Positions 18,635 through 27,485 are shown, numbered from the stretch's first letter. The stretch: DNA of 64,000 nt from Shinella sp. WSJ-2 (GCF_003432075.1 NZ_QWBU01000002.1:620001-684000); one strand, 5' to 3'. Numbers and translations: made by a program. The notes: generated from the letters alone by a model not told the origin.

Positions 18635-18710
18635 TGCATGAGCACTCTCCTCGTTACCGGTCCCTCGCTTACTCCGGCATGTCCCCCGACACATATTCAG
18701 GGTAAGTCCT
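18635..18710 (+). promoter_or_regulatory. Conserved flagellin leader element, copy 3
   Basis: Same block order as copies 1 and 2: GCATGAGC (18636), TTACCGG (18654-18660), TCCGGCATGTCCCC (18673-18686) and ATTCAGGG, then ATG 18711. The block conservation across 11 kb, and across an inserted island, points to a functional RNA or DNA element. Confidence 0.55.
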
Positions 18711-19691
18711 ATGACCAGCATTCTGACCAACTCCGCCGCCATGGCGGCGCTGCAGACCCTCCGTTCCATCGATAACAGTCTCGAAACGACACAGGCCCGC
18801 GTTTCCTCCGGCCTGCGCGTCGAAACCGCGGCCGACAATGCCGCCTATTGGTCTATCGCCACGACCATGCGCTCCGACAACCGCGCGATCTCGACCGTCG
18901 CGGATGCCTTGGGCCTCGGTGCCGCGAAGGTCGATACTGCCTATACCTCGCTGGAAAACGTCATCGACGTGATGAGCGAGATCAAGGCGAAGCTGGTCGC
19001 CGCGCGAGAACCGGGCGTCGACAAGACCAAGATCAACGACGAAATCAAGGAGCTGAAGAGCCAGCTCGTCTCCGCGACCCAGTCGGCCTCGTTTTCCGGT
19101 GAAAACTGGCTTTATAATACGGGAACCGACGAACTCGGCATCAAGTCTGTCGTGGCGTCCTTCGTGCGCAGCGCCGACGGCAACGTCCGAGTCGCCACGC
19201 TCGATTTTGACACCGCAAACTCCGTGCTGATCGACATCGAAGCGCCGGAGCTGGGCTATCTCACCCGGTCCATCGACGTCGCCGACGTCATGGATGATCC
19301 GCCGAGCGGTGTTGGCCCTTACTACCTGATCGACATGTCGGAATACGTTTCGGGCGGATCGGCTGATGCCGGCGACCCGATCGCGATCGACAACGACACG
19401 AGCTATGACGAACTCGACGGCATGATCAGCGTCACGGACTCGATCATCAAGAACCTGACCAACGCCGCCTCCACGCTCGGCGCCATCACCAAGCGCATCG
19501 AGATGCAGGAGAGCTTCGTCGCCACCCTCGGCGACGTGATCGACAAGGGCATCGGCCGCCTGGTCGATGCAGACATGAACGAGGAATCGACCCGCCTGAA
19601 GGCGCTGCAGACCCAGCAGCAGCTCGGCATCCAGTCGCTCTCGATCGCCAATTCGAGCGCCGAGAACATCCTCCAGCTCTTCCGCCAGTAA
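18711..19691 (+). CDS. flaC: Flagellin (third copy)
   Basis: 326 residues. The termini follow the other two flagellins (TSILTNSAAMAALQTLRSIDNSLETTQARVSSGLRVE; RLKALQTQQQLGIQSLSIANSSAENILQLFRQ). The central region (about 140-235) differs in sequence and has few Ser/Thr, with GYLTRSIDVADVMDDPPSG. It is separated from the first two flagellins by the 8-kb glycosylation/repeat island. It has its own leader, and is followed by two GC-rich hairpins. The symbol is positional only. Confidence 0.94.
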   Translation: MTSILTNSAAMAALQTLRSIDNSLETTQARVSSGLRVETAADNAAYWSIATTMRSDNRAISTVADALGLGAAKVDTAYTSLENVIDVMSEIKAKLVAAREPGVDKTKINDEIKELKSQLVSATQSASFSGENWLYNTGTDELGIKSVVASFVRSADGNVRVATLDFDTANSVLIDIEAPELGYLTRSIDVADVMDDPPSGVGPYYLIDMSEYVSGGSADAGDPIAIDNDTSYDELDGMISVTDSIIKNLTNAASTLGAITKRIEMQESFVATLGDVIDKGIGRLVDADMNEESTRLKALQTQQQLGIQSLSIANSSAENILQLFRQ

Positions 19692-19714
19692 GGGCGGAAA
19701 GGCTTCGAAATCCA

Positions 19715-19779
19715 CCCGGCCGCTGGTCATCGGCCGGGCGGGCGGTTGGGCCGCGCGACTTGCCCTGGCGCGGCCCAAC
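19715..19779 (+). terminator. Double hairpin terminator after the third flagellin
   Basis: First stem CCCGGCCG / CGGCCGGG (19715-19738, loop 8). Second stem is 12 bp perfect, GTTGGGCCGCGC / GCGCGGCCCAAC (19745-19779, loop 11), followed by a C/T-rich tail. It ends just before the putative promoter element at 19799. Confidence 0.75.
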
Positions 19780-19798
19780 ACCCTTCATCTTCATCCTC

Positions 19799-19822
19799 GC
19801 ACAAGTTTGAACGCCTAGGCTC
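19799..19822 (+). promoter_or_regulatory. Putative flagellar promoter/activator element before the motB run
   Basis: CGCACAAG, 10 bases, TAGGCTC. Same layout as the elements before flgB, flgE and flhA. It lies 20 bases after the flagellin terminator hairpin and about 180 bases before the next start codon, so a long leader or a second start site is implied. Nothing else is recognised in the 19692-20004 gap. Confidence 0.5.
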
Positions 19823-20004
19823 AGCGGCACGATCAGGAAGATTGTGTGCCTTTCGCCTCCCGGAAGGCGCTGTGTCCGTGGAGATAGGTCAGCGGTGTTG
19901 TCAGGTTCCAGTGTTTTTAAGAGCAGGCGTTCGAGCAGCCCGCGGAGCATCCGCCGGGCTTCGTTTGCGTTTGCCGGGCACGCGGCAGAGCTGGGAGAGG
20001 GCGC

Positions 20005-20661
20005 ATGAGCGCACAACTTGCCCGCTACCTGAAGGATTTCGGCGCACCCTCGCGCGCCAAGACGCCGACTTTCCAGCCGCCGAGCTTCGGTACGGAAGAA
20101 GGCGGTGCTGCAGCTGCCGAACCCTTCGCCATGCCGCTCGCCTTGCCGCCGGTCGATATCGAAGCCGAGCGGGCCACCGCCTTCGCGGAAGGACGTTCCG
20201 AAGCCGAGGCCGAGTTGCACGCAAAGTTCGATGCAGAAATGGATGCCTTGAAAGAGGCGCATAAGGCGGAGCTGGAAACGCTGCGCCTGCGCTACGAGCA
20301 GGATTATGCCAGGGCGCTCGCCGAACGTTTCTCGATGCTGACGGGTGAGGTGGCCGATGTCGTCGCCGCCCAGACCGCGCAGGTGCTGGCACCCGTCATG
20401 AACCAGATCCTGACCAAGGGTGCCGTCGGTGATCTCGCGCGCATGATCACTGAAGGGCTGCAAGACGGTGAGGGCGTGACCATCACGGTGAAGGGGCCGG
20501 CAAACCTTTTCGAACAGTTGAAAGCGCGTTTCGACGACCCCGCGCCGGTCTTCCGGCATGTCGAGACGCAGGATGTCGATCTGACGGTGGAGTATGGCGA
20601 AACCGTCCTGGTAACGCGGATGGCGGCCTGGGCTGACACCGTACGCAAGGTGCTTGCATGA
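20005..20661 (+). CDS. Flagellar cluster protein, FliH-like candidate
   Basis: 218 residues, no signal peptide. The N-terminus (1-50) is low-complexity. About residues 53-110 are a Glu/Ala/Arg-rich predicted coiled coil (EAERATAFAEGRSEAEAELHAKFDAEMDALKEAHKAELETLRLRYEQDY). A C-terminal globular part follows (about 115-218, VADVVAAQTAQVLAPVMNQILTKGAVGDLARMITEGLQ). This layout is like FliH/YscL stator proteins that bind the FliI ATPase, and no other fliH is seen in the window. The assignment is inference from shape. It overlaps motB by four bases. Confidence 0.6.
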   Translation: MSAQLARYLKDFGAPSRAKTPTFQPPSFGTEEGGAAAAEPFAMPLALPPVDIEAERATAFAEGRSEAEAELHAKFDAEMDALKEAHKAELETLRLRYEQDYARALAERFSMLTGEVADVVAAQTAQVLAPVMNQILTKGAVGDLARMITEGLQDGEGVTITVKGPANLFEQLKARFDDPAPVFRHVETQDVDLTVEYGETVLVTRMAAWADTVRKVLA

Positions 20662-21872
20662 GCGAAGGCGAAAATCACCACCACGGCAAGAACGAGATCA
20701 TCATCGTCAAGCGCCATGGCGACCATGACGGCGACCACCATTCGGCTGCCTGGAAGATCGCCTATGCCGACTTCATGACGGCCATGATGGCGTTCTTCCT
20801 CGTGATGTGGCTCGTCAATGCCGCCAACGAGAAGACGCAGGCCTCCGTGGCCGCCTATTTCAATCCGATCAAGCTGACCGATGACAAACCGGCCGACAAA
20901 TCGGTGAAGAAGCCCGCCAACAGTGCGGAAGGCGAGGCGACGCAGGACAAGTCCAAGGAAGCCGGCCAAAAGCAGGCCGCTGGCAATGGCGCCGAAAACG
21001 GCAAGGACGAAAGCACCTCCGCGGGCGAGGAGACGCAGTATTCCGAGGCGAACTATTTCGAGAACCCCTATTCGGTTCTCTCCGAGATCGCACAGGAAGT
21101 CGGCCAGCAGGCCAATGTAAGTGCCAAGGGCGAGGGCGGCGCCGCCAATTCCGGTCCCGCGACCGGCGCGGATGGTGGCGAAGCCTATCGCGACCCGTTC
21201 GATCCCGATTTCTGGACGCAGCAGGTGGATATTTCCCAGGCGACCAGCAACGGCAGCGAAGGCAAGGCCAACCAGCAGGTTGCCGTCGCCAGCGACAAGA
21301 CCGTGCAGGAGGCGCTTGCCAAGGACAATGCGGAGAAGGCGGAGGCTGCCAAAGCCGAAACCGACAAGGCTGAAGCCGAAAAGGCCGCTGAGGACAAGAA
21401 GTCCAAGGAAGATGACGACGCCAACAAGCTGAAGGCCGAGATCACCGAACAGATCGGCACGCTCGGCAAGCTGGCGGAAGGCCTGACCGTTACGCCGGCC
21501 GAAGGCGGCCTGCTCGTCAGCCTTACCGACCAGATGGACACGCCCATGTTCAACATCGGCTCGGCGCTGCCCAAGCGCGAGATGGTGCTGGCCATGGAGA
21601 AGATTGGAAAAATCCTCGAAAGCCGCCCCGGCGCCATCGCCATCCGCGGCCATACCGACGCCCGGCCCTTCGCCGGCGGCAAGAACGACAACTGGCGCCT
21701 ATCCATGGATCGCGCGCAGAGCGCCTATTACATGCTGGTGCGCGGCGGGCTTGCGGAAAAGCGCGTGAGCCAGGTCACGGGCTTTGCCGACCGGCGCCTG
21801 AAGGTGCCGTCCGATCCGATGGCCGACGCAAACCGCCGTATCGAAATCCTCATCCAGGCCGAGGGCGGCTGA
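20658..21872 (+). CDS. motB: Flagellar motor stator protein MotB
   Basis: 404 residues. The N-terminus is His-rich (ENHHHGKNE, HGDHDGDHH). A single membrane helix follows (about 34-55, IAYADFMTAMMAFFLVMWLVNAANEK) with the proton-accepting Asp at residue 38. A long charged, low-complexity linker (about 75-265) leads to an OmpA-like peptidoglycan-binding domain (about 275-402, GSALPKREMVLAMEKIGKILESRPGAIAIRGHTDARPF). Much longer than enteric MotB, as is usual in rhizobia. motA is not in the window; in S. meliloti it lies upstream of fliI. Confidence 0.96.
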   Translation: MSEGENHHHGKNEIIIVKRHGDHDGDHHSAAWKIAYADFMTAMMAFFLVMWLVNAANEKTQASVAAYFNPIKLTDDKPADKSVKKPANSAEGEATQDKSKEAGQKQAAGNGAENGKDESTSAGEETQYSEANYFENPYSVLSEIAQEVGQQANVSAKGEGGAANSGPATGADGGEAYRDPFDPDFWTQQVDISQATSNGSEGKANQQVAVASDKTVQEALAKDNAEKAEAAKAETDKAEAEKAAEDKKSKEDDDANKLKAEITEQIGTLGKLAEGLTVTPAEGGLLVSLTDQMDTPMFNIGSALPKREMVLAMEKIGKILESRPGAIAIRGHTDARPFAGGKNDNWRLSMDRAQSAYYMLVRGGLAEKRVSQVTGFADRRLKVPSDPMADANRRIEILIQAEGG

Positions 21873-21875
21873 TCG

Positions 21876-23207
21876 ATGGGTCTGTTCCGCCGCCTTCTCC
21901 TGACGGGTACGGTTTTCTGCGCAGCGTTCGGCGCCGGTGCATCCGCGCGTGCAGCCAGCCCCGAGGACATCGAGCCCTACAAGATGATCCGGTCCCTGCA
22001 ATATGTACAGGACACGGTGGTGCTCGGCGATCACTCGGCCATGGAGATGCAGCGTTTCCTGCTGACCACCATCGACGACCGGCTGCGTACGGCCGAGCCC
22101 TCCGTCTTTGATGATCCGCGCAATGTCGATGCAGCCCTTGTCTATGCGATGAGCGGCGGCAATCCGGAAACGCTGGAACTGCTGATCAAGAAGGACGTCG
22201 ACGGCCATTTCGATTCCCGCCTGACGGATGCGCTCCGCGCCTATCTCTCCGGCCGCGGCACGCAGAGCGTCAAGTCGCTCGCGGAGATATTCCCGGAATA
22301 CAAGCGGTCGCGCGTTGGGCCTTATCTCGCGCTCGTCTCGGCCAATTCGGTCATCCGCAAGGATCCGGCGCTGGCACTGACCTATTTCGACTGGGCGAGG
22401 CTCGTCGCGCCCGGCACGATCGTCGAGGAAGCGGCGCTGCGCCGCTCCATCTTCATCACCAGCGAGGCCGGCTGGACCGACAAGAGCATGGTCTATGCCA
22501 ACCGCTACGCGCGCCGCTACCTGCGCTCGCCCTATGCCAGCCAGTTTGCCGATCTCTTCGTGAAGCTGGCCGTCGATCATTTCGATGAACTCAAGGAAGA
22601 GGACATCCTGGAGGTTCTCTCCTTCATGGACGTGCCGCGCCAGCGCGAGGTCTATCTGCGCATGGCGCGCCTTGCGGCCATCACCGGCAAGAACAAGCTG
22701 GCGACGCTCGCCGCCACGCGCGCGCAGATGCTGTCCGACGACGGCGAAAGCGTGCCCAAGGTGCTGGCGGATCTCTATTCGGGGCTGGCCTCAGTGCCTT
22801 CGGGTGATGTCGCCACGGCCATGGAAGCCATCGCCGCCATTCCGGACGACAAGCTTTCCCCCAAGGACCGGGCGCTGAAGGCGGCGGCGAAGGCGGTGGC
22901 CGAGGAAGTGCTGCGCGCGCCGGAGACGGCCGCACTGGAAGAGAGCGTGCCGCAAACGCAGGCCGCTCTTCCGGCGGAGGGGGAAGACCCCTCCTATGAC
23001 GGATTGAGTGAGGCCGAAACGGCCGACCGGACGATGGACCCGCGCGCAGGCGCGGGAGAGACTCCGGTCGTGGCCGCCGGGTCCGGGACTGAAGAAAAAG
23101 AGCAGCAGGGGAAGGCGGGCGTGGATCCGGCTTTCGACACTTTCGTGTCGAGCGGTCGCTCCAAACTCGATGCGATCGACGCGCTCTTGAAAGGAGAAGG
23201 CAGTTGA
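21876..23207 (+). CDS. motC: Periplasmic motility protein MotC
   Basis: 443 residues with a signal peptide (about 1-28, MGLFRRLLLTGTVFCAAFGAGASARAAS). The mature part is helical, with EDIEPYKMIRSLQYVQDTVVLGDHSAMEMQRFLLTTID near the start. The C-terminal 90 residues are acidic and low in complexity. By family knowledge rhizobial MotC is periplasmic, stabilised by MotE, and needed for flagellar rotation with MotB. It sits 3 bases after motB and its TGA overlaps the TTG start of fliK. Confidence 0.93.
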   Translation: MGLFRRLLLTGTVFCAAFGAGASARAASPEDIEPYKMIRSLQYVQDTVVLGDHSAMEMQRFLLTTIDDRLRTAEPSVFDDPRNVDAALVYAMSGGNPETLELLIKKDVDGHFDSRLTDALRAYLSGRGTQSVKSLAEIFPEYKRSRVGPYLALVSANSVIRKDPALALTYFDWARLVAPGTIVEEAALRRSIFITSEAGWTDKSMVYANRYARRYLRSPYASQFADLFVKLAVDHFDELKEEDILEVLSFMDVPRQREVYLRMARLAAITGKNKLATLAATRAQMLSDDGESVPKVLADLYSGLASVPSGDVATAMEAIAAIPDDKLSPKDRALKAAAKAVAEEVLRAPETAALEESVPQTQAALPAEGEDPSYDGLSEAETADRTMDPRAGAGETPVVAAGSGTEEKEQQGKAGVDPAFDTFVSSGRSKLDAIDALLKGEGS

Positions 23208-24721
23208 GCACCATCGGCAGCGGTATTAGCGGCGTCCTGCAAGGACAAACGTCCTCCAAGGGCAAGAGTGTTCAAGGCAAGGCGGCGGACACCTCGGAGA
23301 AGGGCGCCTTCGCCAGCGCGGTGGCCAGCCTGCAAGGCAAGGCAGGCGATGGCGAGAGCGGCCGCAAGGGCGGGCGTATCGCGATTGCCGAGACCAGCCG
23401 CAGCCAGATCCAGATCGAGCAGGCCACCGACACGCGCACAAGCGGCCAGCGTGACATTGCTGCACTTGCCGAGGCTTTGCAGGAAGCGAGCGCTACCGCA
23501 TCCGCCAAGACGGAAACGACGCCTCTCGAAGAGCAATTCACTCCGCAAACGGATGAGAACGGGCTTCAGCTTCGCAAGATTCGAGCCGGTGAGCATGAGA
23601 CGGGCGGAATCGTTGCGAAAAAGGACGGCGAGCCCAAGTCAAAGCATGCGGCGGGAGACGAGCTTCAGGCGGTGCACGTCGACACCAAGGACGTCAAAGA
23701 GGTTAAGGGCACCAAGGACGCCAAGTCCGTCGAGGAAGCCCCCGCTGACACCGATGTGGGCAATCTCCTCGAAATGCTGAGCACGCCTGCCGTCATTCCG
23801 CAATCCTTTGTCAATGGCGCTGCTGTCCAGGTGGCAGCTTCCGGCCTCATGCAGGATGTGAAGGGGCAAACGAGCGAGAAGGGGTCAGCGAAGGCCGAGC
23901 TTGCGCTCGCTGCGAAGGCTGACGGCAAGCCAGCTTCTAATGCGGATGCCGCGCTACTCGCTGATGCGGCGGATACAGGCGAGGTCCCCCAATCGGACAC
24001 GGACCAGCTCTTCCGGTTGATCCGCGCCGATGGCAAGGGCCGGGATCTCGATATGAGCATTTCGGGCATCGGCGAGCGGACGAGCGTACGTGATGCCGCC
24101 CAGACCACTGCCGGCAAGGTGGAGACGGTGACGGTGCTCGATTCCCGCCGCTATATTGGCTTGGCACCGACCAGCAATGCCGGTGCGGTGACGACCGCCA
24201 TTGCACAGGATCCGAACTGGGCGGCATCGCTCGGCTCCACCGGCGGCCTCAGCCATTCGGAAGCGGCAGCGACCGGTAAGGTCGTCAATACGCTTAAGAT
24301 CCAGATGAAGCCGATCGATCTCGGCACGGTGACGGCGACGCTGCGCCTGCACGGCGATGCACTGGTCGTGTCGCTGCAGGTGGAGACGGGCGAAGCCTAC
24401 CGCCAGCTCAGCGACGATCAGGATGCCATCGTCAAGGCGCTGCGCGGTCACGGCTTCGCCGTCGACCAGGTCAGCGTCCAGTTGTCGTCGATCGACCGCA
24501 GCAGCAGCGCGCAGCAGGGCGACGGACAGGCCTCCCAGCAACAACAGCAGTTCTCCAGTCAGCCCCAGACCCGTGAGGGCGGCAACGGCCGCCAGGGCGG
24601 CAATGGCGACGGCACACGCACTTTCGCAGGCGAAGGAACCTCCCATGACGGCAACACGTCGGAAAACACTTCTAGCCTCTCTGGCGGCCAGCCTGTGCGC
24701 TCTGGCGGCGTCTACCTCTGA
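23204..24721 (+). CDS. fliK: Flagellar hook-length control protein FliK (formerly MotD)
   Basis: 505 residues. The start is TTG (23204), overlapping the motC stop, preceded by a strong AAGGAG. The first 360 residues are low-complexity, rich in Ala, Lys, Glu and Ser. The C-terminal domain (about 360-435, LKIQMKPIDLGTVTATLRLHGDALVVSLQVETGEAYRQLSDDQDAIVKALRGHG) is the FliK_C fold, followed by a Gln-rich tail. In S. meliloti this gene was called motD and later recognised as fliK; it measures hook length and switches the export gate. The end overlaps the transglycosylase gene. Confidence 0.9.
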   Translation: MSTIGSGISGVLQGQTSSKGKSVQGKAADTSEKGAFASAVASLQGKAGDGESGRKGGRIAIAETSRSQIQIEQATDTRTSGQRDIAALAEALQEASATASAKTETTPLEEQFTPQTDENGLQLRKIRAGEHETGGIVAKKDGEPKSKHAAGDELQAVHVDTKDVKEVKGTKDAKSVEEAPADTDVGNLLEMLSTPAVIPQSFVNGAAVQVAASGLMQDVKGQTSEKGSAKAELALAAKADGKPASNADAALLADAADTGEVPQSDTDQLFRLIRADGKGRDLDMSISGIGERTSVRDAAQTTAGKVETVTVLDSRRYIGLAPTSNAGAVTTAIAQDPNWAASLGSTGGLSHSEAAATGKVVNTLKIQMKPIDLGTVTATLRLHGDALVVSLQVETGEAYRQLSDDQDAIVKALRGHGFAVDQVSVQLSSIDRSSSAQQGDGQASQQQQQFSSQPQTREGGNGRQGGNGDGTRTFAGEGTSHDGNTSENTSSLSGGQPVRSGGVYL

Positions 24722-25220
24722 AGCGGCGACGTCGGGCAGCTGCGAGCGTGAAATCCTCGCGGCGGCGGCGAAATACGATATCCCGGCCGGCATCCTCTAT
24801 TCCGTCGGTCTCACCGAGACCGGCCGGAAGGGATCGTTGCAACCCTATGCCATGAATATCGAGGGCAAGGCCTATTTCGGCCGGAACCAGGAGGAGGCGC
24901 TGCAGGCCTTCCAAGCGGCGCGGGCACGCGGCGCCAAGCTGATCGACCTCGGCTGCATGCAGATCAACCACCATTTCCATGGCGACCAGTTCGCGTCGCC
25001 GGCGGAAATGTTCGACCCGCGCAAGAATGTCGAATATGCGGCGTCCTTCCTTGCGCGTCTCCACGCCCGGCATGAGACCTGGACCATGGCCGTTGCCCGC
25101 TACCATGCGGGCCCGAACAACGACCCCGCACAGAAGCGTTATGTCTGCCGGGTGATCGCCAATCTGGTTGCGACGGGCTATGGAAGCTGGACGACGAACG
25201 CGAAAACGTTCTGCCAGTAA
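24645..25220 (+). CDS. Periplasmic lytic transglycosylase of the flagellar cluster
   Basis: 191 residues from ATG 24645, which overlaps the end of fliK by 77 bases in another frame. A signal peptide (about 1-27, MTATRRKTLLASLAASLCALAASTSEAAT) precedes an SLT-type domain: YDIPAGILYSVGLTETGRKG with the catalytic Glu in GLTETG, then LIDLGCMQINHHFHGDQF and VARYHAGPNND. The family cuts peptidoglycan glycan strands. The FlgJ-like protein at 35208 lacks a hydrolase domain, so this enzyme may open the wall for rod growth, as SltF does in Rhodobacter. That role is inferred. Confidence 0.85.
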   Translation: MTATRRKTLLASLAASLCALAASTSEAATSGSCEREILAAAAKYDIPAGILYSVGLTETGRKGSLQPYAMNIEGKAYFGRNQEEALQAFQAARARGAKLIDLGCMQINHHFHGDQFASPAEMFDPRKNVEYAASFLARLHARHETWTMAVARYHAGPNNDPAQKRYVCRVIANLVATGYGSWTTNAKTFCQ

Positions 25221-25500
25221 TTCTATTAAAAGTTGAATATTCGAGCCCAAACGGTCTGTGCCGTAATGTGGCAGCAATGCGCCCAGTTTTGGCATGGCAA
25301 GGCGCGGCGTTAACCTTTGTTAACTTTTCCACCGGAAAATTGTGGCGAAAACCGTCCGTACCTACTATATGTAGACCAAATCGGCACGCAATTCTTAATC
25401 AACTGTTAAAACCACCCAGTCACTTTCTCTAGTTGCCGGTGATTCGCCCGATTCGTACCACTGCCTGAACGAGGCACCACACTGATTCGGAGGCGGACGA
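25221..25500 (+). promoter_or_regulatory. rem promoter region with GTTAAC pair
   Basis: 280 bases, AT-rich. GTTAAC occurs at 25309-25314 and 25319-25324 with CTTT between; a near copy (GTTAAC-CATTT-GTTAAC) lies before the third flagellin. In S. meliloti rem is activated by VisNR, and CtrA-type regulators also bind TTAA pairs. Which acts here cannot be read from sequence. No clear -35/-10. Confidence 0.4.
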
Positions 25501-26175
25501 ATGATCGTAGTGGTTGATGAGCGCGAGCTCGTGAAAGACGGCTATACTTCTCTTTTTGGTCGCGAGGGCGTGCCCTCGACGGGGTTCGATCCCCGTGAAT
25601 TCGGCGAGTGGGTCAATACCGCCGCCGATTCCGACATCGATGCGGTCGAGGCATTCCTGATCGGTCAGGGCCAGCATGGCATGGAACTGCCGCGGGCGAT
25701 CCGTGACCGTTCGCAGGCTCCGGTCATCGCGGTCAGCGATACACCCTCGCTGGAAAACACCCTTGCGCTGTTCGACAGCGGCGTCGACGACGTCGTGCGC
25801 AAGCCGGTTCATCCCCGGGAAATCCTGGCCCGTGCGGCGGCCATCCGGCGCCGCCTGAAGGCGCTGACCAACTTCACCGAGATCGGCCCTATCAGGGTTT
25901 TCTCCGACGGTCGCGATCCCGAAATCAACGACGAGATCTTTCCGCTGCCGCGCCGCGAGCGTCGCATCCTGGAATATTTGGTCGCCAACCGCGGCCGCCG
26001 GCTTTCCAAGACCCAGATCTTCAATGCGATCTACGGCATTTTCGACGAGGACGTCGAAGAGAACGTGGTCGAAAGCCACATCAGCAAGCTGCGCAAAAAG
26101 CTGCGCAAGAAGCTCGGTTTCGACCCGATCGATTCCAAGCGCTTCCTTGGCTACTGCATCGACTGGCAGGGCTGA
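25501..26175 (+). CDS. rem: Flagellar transcription activator Rem (orphan OmpR-type regulator)
   Basis: 224 residues. The N-terminal receiver-like domain (1-115) has [13 protein letters not shown] at its start and [10 protein letters not shown] with the conserved Lys near its end. The C-terminal winged helix (about 125-222) has [31 protein letters not shown]. At the expected phospho-Asp place after beta strand 3 (AVEAFLIG) there is Phe, so canonical phosphorylation is unlikely. Rem is the known exponential-phase activator of flagellar genes in S. meliloti, and FtcR is its Brucella counterpart. Gene position between the transglycosylase and flgE agrees. Confidence 0.93.
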   Translation: MIVVVDERELVKDGYTSLFGREGVPSTGFDPREFGEWVNTAADSDIDAVEAFLIGQGQHGMELPRAIRDRSQAPVIAVSDTPSLENTLALFDSGVDDVVRKPVHPREILARAAAIRRRLKALTNFTEIGPIRVFSDGRDPEINDEIFPLPRRERRILEYLVANRGRRLSKTQIFNAIYGIFDEDVEENVVESHISKLRKKLRKKLGFDPIDSKRFLGYCIDWQG

Positions 26176-26181
26176 AAATTT

Positions 26182-26218
26182 GCGATCCGGCGGGGGAATG
26201 CGGACCGCGCCGGATCGC
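26182..26218 (+). terminator. Hairpin after rem
   Basis: A perfect 11-bp stem GCGATCCGGCG / CGCCGGATCGC with a 15-base loop, seven bases after the rem stop. No T-run follows. It lies directly before the putative flgE promoter element and probably separates the rem transcript from flgE. Confidence 0.55.
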
Positions 26219-26234
26219 GTTGCAGCCAGCTTCA

Positions 26235-26257
26235 CGCAAGGCCCGTCCCATAGGGTC
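26235..26257 (+). promoter_or_regulatory. Putative flagellar promoter/activator element before flgE
   Basis: CGCAAG, 10 bases, TAGGGTC; the layout matches the elements before flgB, the motB run and flhA. It ends about 28 bases before the flgE start codon. Confidence 0.5.
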
Positions 26258-26285
26258 CTGGTGACGAGATGAACGGGGATTTGAC

Positions 26286-27485
26286 ATGAGCCTTTACGGT
26301 ACGATGAGAACGGGTGTTTCCGGCATGAACGCCCAGGCAAACCGCCTGAGCACGGTTGCCGACAACATCGCGAATGCGAACACGACGGGCTACAAGAAAG
26401 CCTCCACCCAGTTTTCCTCGCTGATTCTGCCCACCACCGGTGGCGCCTATAACTCGGGCGGCGTAACCACTGACGTGCGCTACTCCATCGCCTCGCAGGG
26501 CACCTTCACGTACACGACGTCATCGACGGACCTCGCCATCAACGGCAAGGGCTTCTTCATCGTCAAGGGCAGCGACGGCCAGGAATACATGACCCGCGCC
26601 GGCGCCTTCACCCCGATGGATGACGGCACGCTGCAGAATTCCGCCGGCTTCACGCTGATGGGCTACCAATACTCTTCGACCGAAGACCCGACCATCGTCG
26701 TTAACGGCTTCGACGGCCTGGAAGAGATCAACCTGTCCTCCGGTGAACTCAGCGCCACGGGCTCGACCGAAGGCGCACTCGACGTCAACCTGCCGTCGAA
26801 TGCCGCCGATGGTTACGAGAAAAAGACTTCGCTCAAGGCCTATGACAGCCAGGGCAATTCGCGTCTCATCGAATTCACTTACACCAAGGTGTCGGACAAC
26901 AACTGGACCGTTGAAGCTGTTTATGACGGCACGTCGATCGCTGGCCCGATCGCCATGACCTTCGGCACTGACGGCAAGCTGCTGACCCCGTCGCCGGCGA
27001 CGATCACGACGAGTGCGCTGGCCACTGGCGGGGCGAACCTGGCTTCGCTTGAGATCAGCATCGGCGGTTCCACCCAGCTCGCCTCCGACTTCGACGTTTC
27101 CAACGGCAAGATCGACGGCAATGCGGCCAGCAAGGTCACCGGTTACGAGATCAGCGACGACGGTGTGCTTTCGCTGAAATATTCGAACGGCGAATTGACA
27201 CCGAAGTATCGTATCGCGATGGCCTCGGTGCAGAGCCCAGACAACCTCAAGCCGCTGCCGGGCAACGTCTACTCGCAGAGCAACGACTCGGGTGTTGTCG
27301 TCATGGGTTATGCCGGCACCAACGGCTACGGCAGCATCATTTCCGGCGCGCTCGAAGATTCCAACGTCGATATCGCCGAGGAACTGACGAGCATGATCGA
27401 ATCGCAGCGTAACTACACGGCGAATTCGAAGGTCTTCCAGACCGGTTCGGAACTCATGGAAACCCTCGTCAACCTGAAGAGATAA
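26286..27485 (+). CDS. flgE: Flagellar hook protein FlgE
   Basis: 399 residues. The N-terminus MSLYGTMRTGVSGMNAQANRLSTVADNIANANTTGYKK has the axial-protein signature. The middle has DLAINGKGFFIVKGSDGQEYMTRAGAF, and the C-terminus EDSNVDIAEELTSMIESQRNYTANSKVFQTGSELMETLVNLKR is classic FlgE. It polymerises into the hook outside the cell after export. It is the first of a run (flgE, flgK, flgL, flaF, flbT, flgD, fliQ). Confidence 0.97.
   Translation: MSLYGTMRTGVSGMNAQANRLSTVADNIANANTTGYKKASTQFSSLILPTTGGAYNSGGVTTDVRYSIASQGTFTYTTSSTDLAINGKGFFIVKGSDGQEYMTRAGAFTPMDDGTLQNSAGFTLMGYQYSSTEDPTIVVNGFDGLEEINLSSGELSATGSTEGALDVNLPSNAADGYEKKTSLKAYDSQGNSRLIEFTYTKVSDNNWTVEAVYDGTSIAGPIAMTFGTDGKLLTPSPATITTSALATGGANLASLEISIGGSTQLASDFDVSNGKIDGNAASKVTGYEISDDGVLSLKYSNGELTPKYRIAMASVQSPDNLKPLPGNVYSQSNDSGVVVMGYAGTNGYGSIISGALEDSNVDIAEELTSMIESQRNYTANSKVFQTGSELMETLVNLKR

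Noticed and set aside
18679-18705. A short upstream ORF in the third flagellin leader (starts at the conserved ATG)
   Set aside because: The ATG is conserved in the three leaders, but the reading frame and stop are not. It is better explained as part of a conserved leader element.
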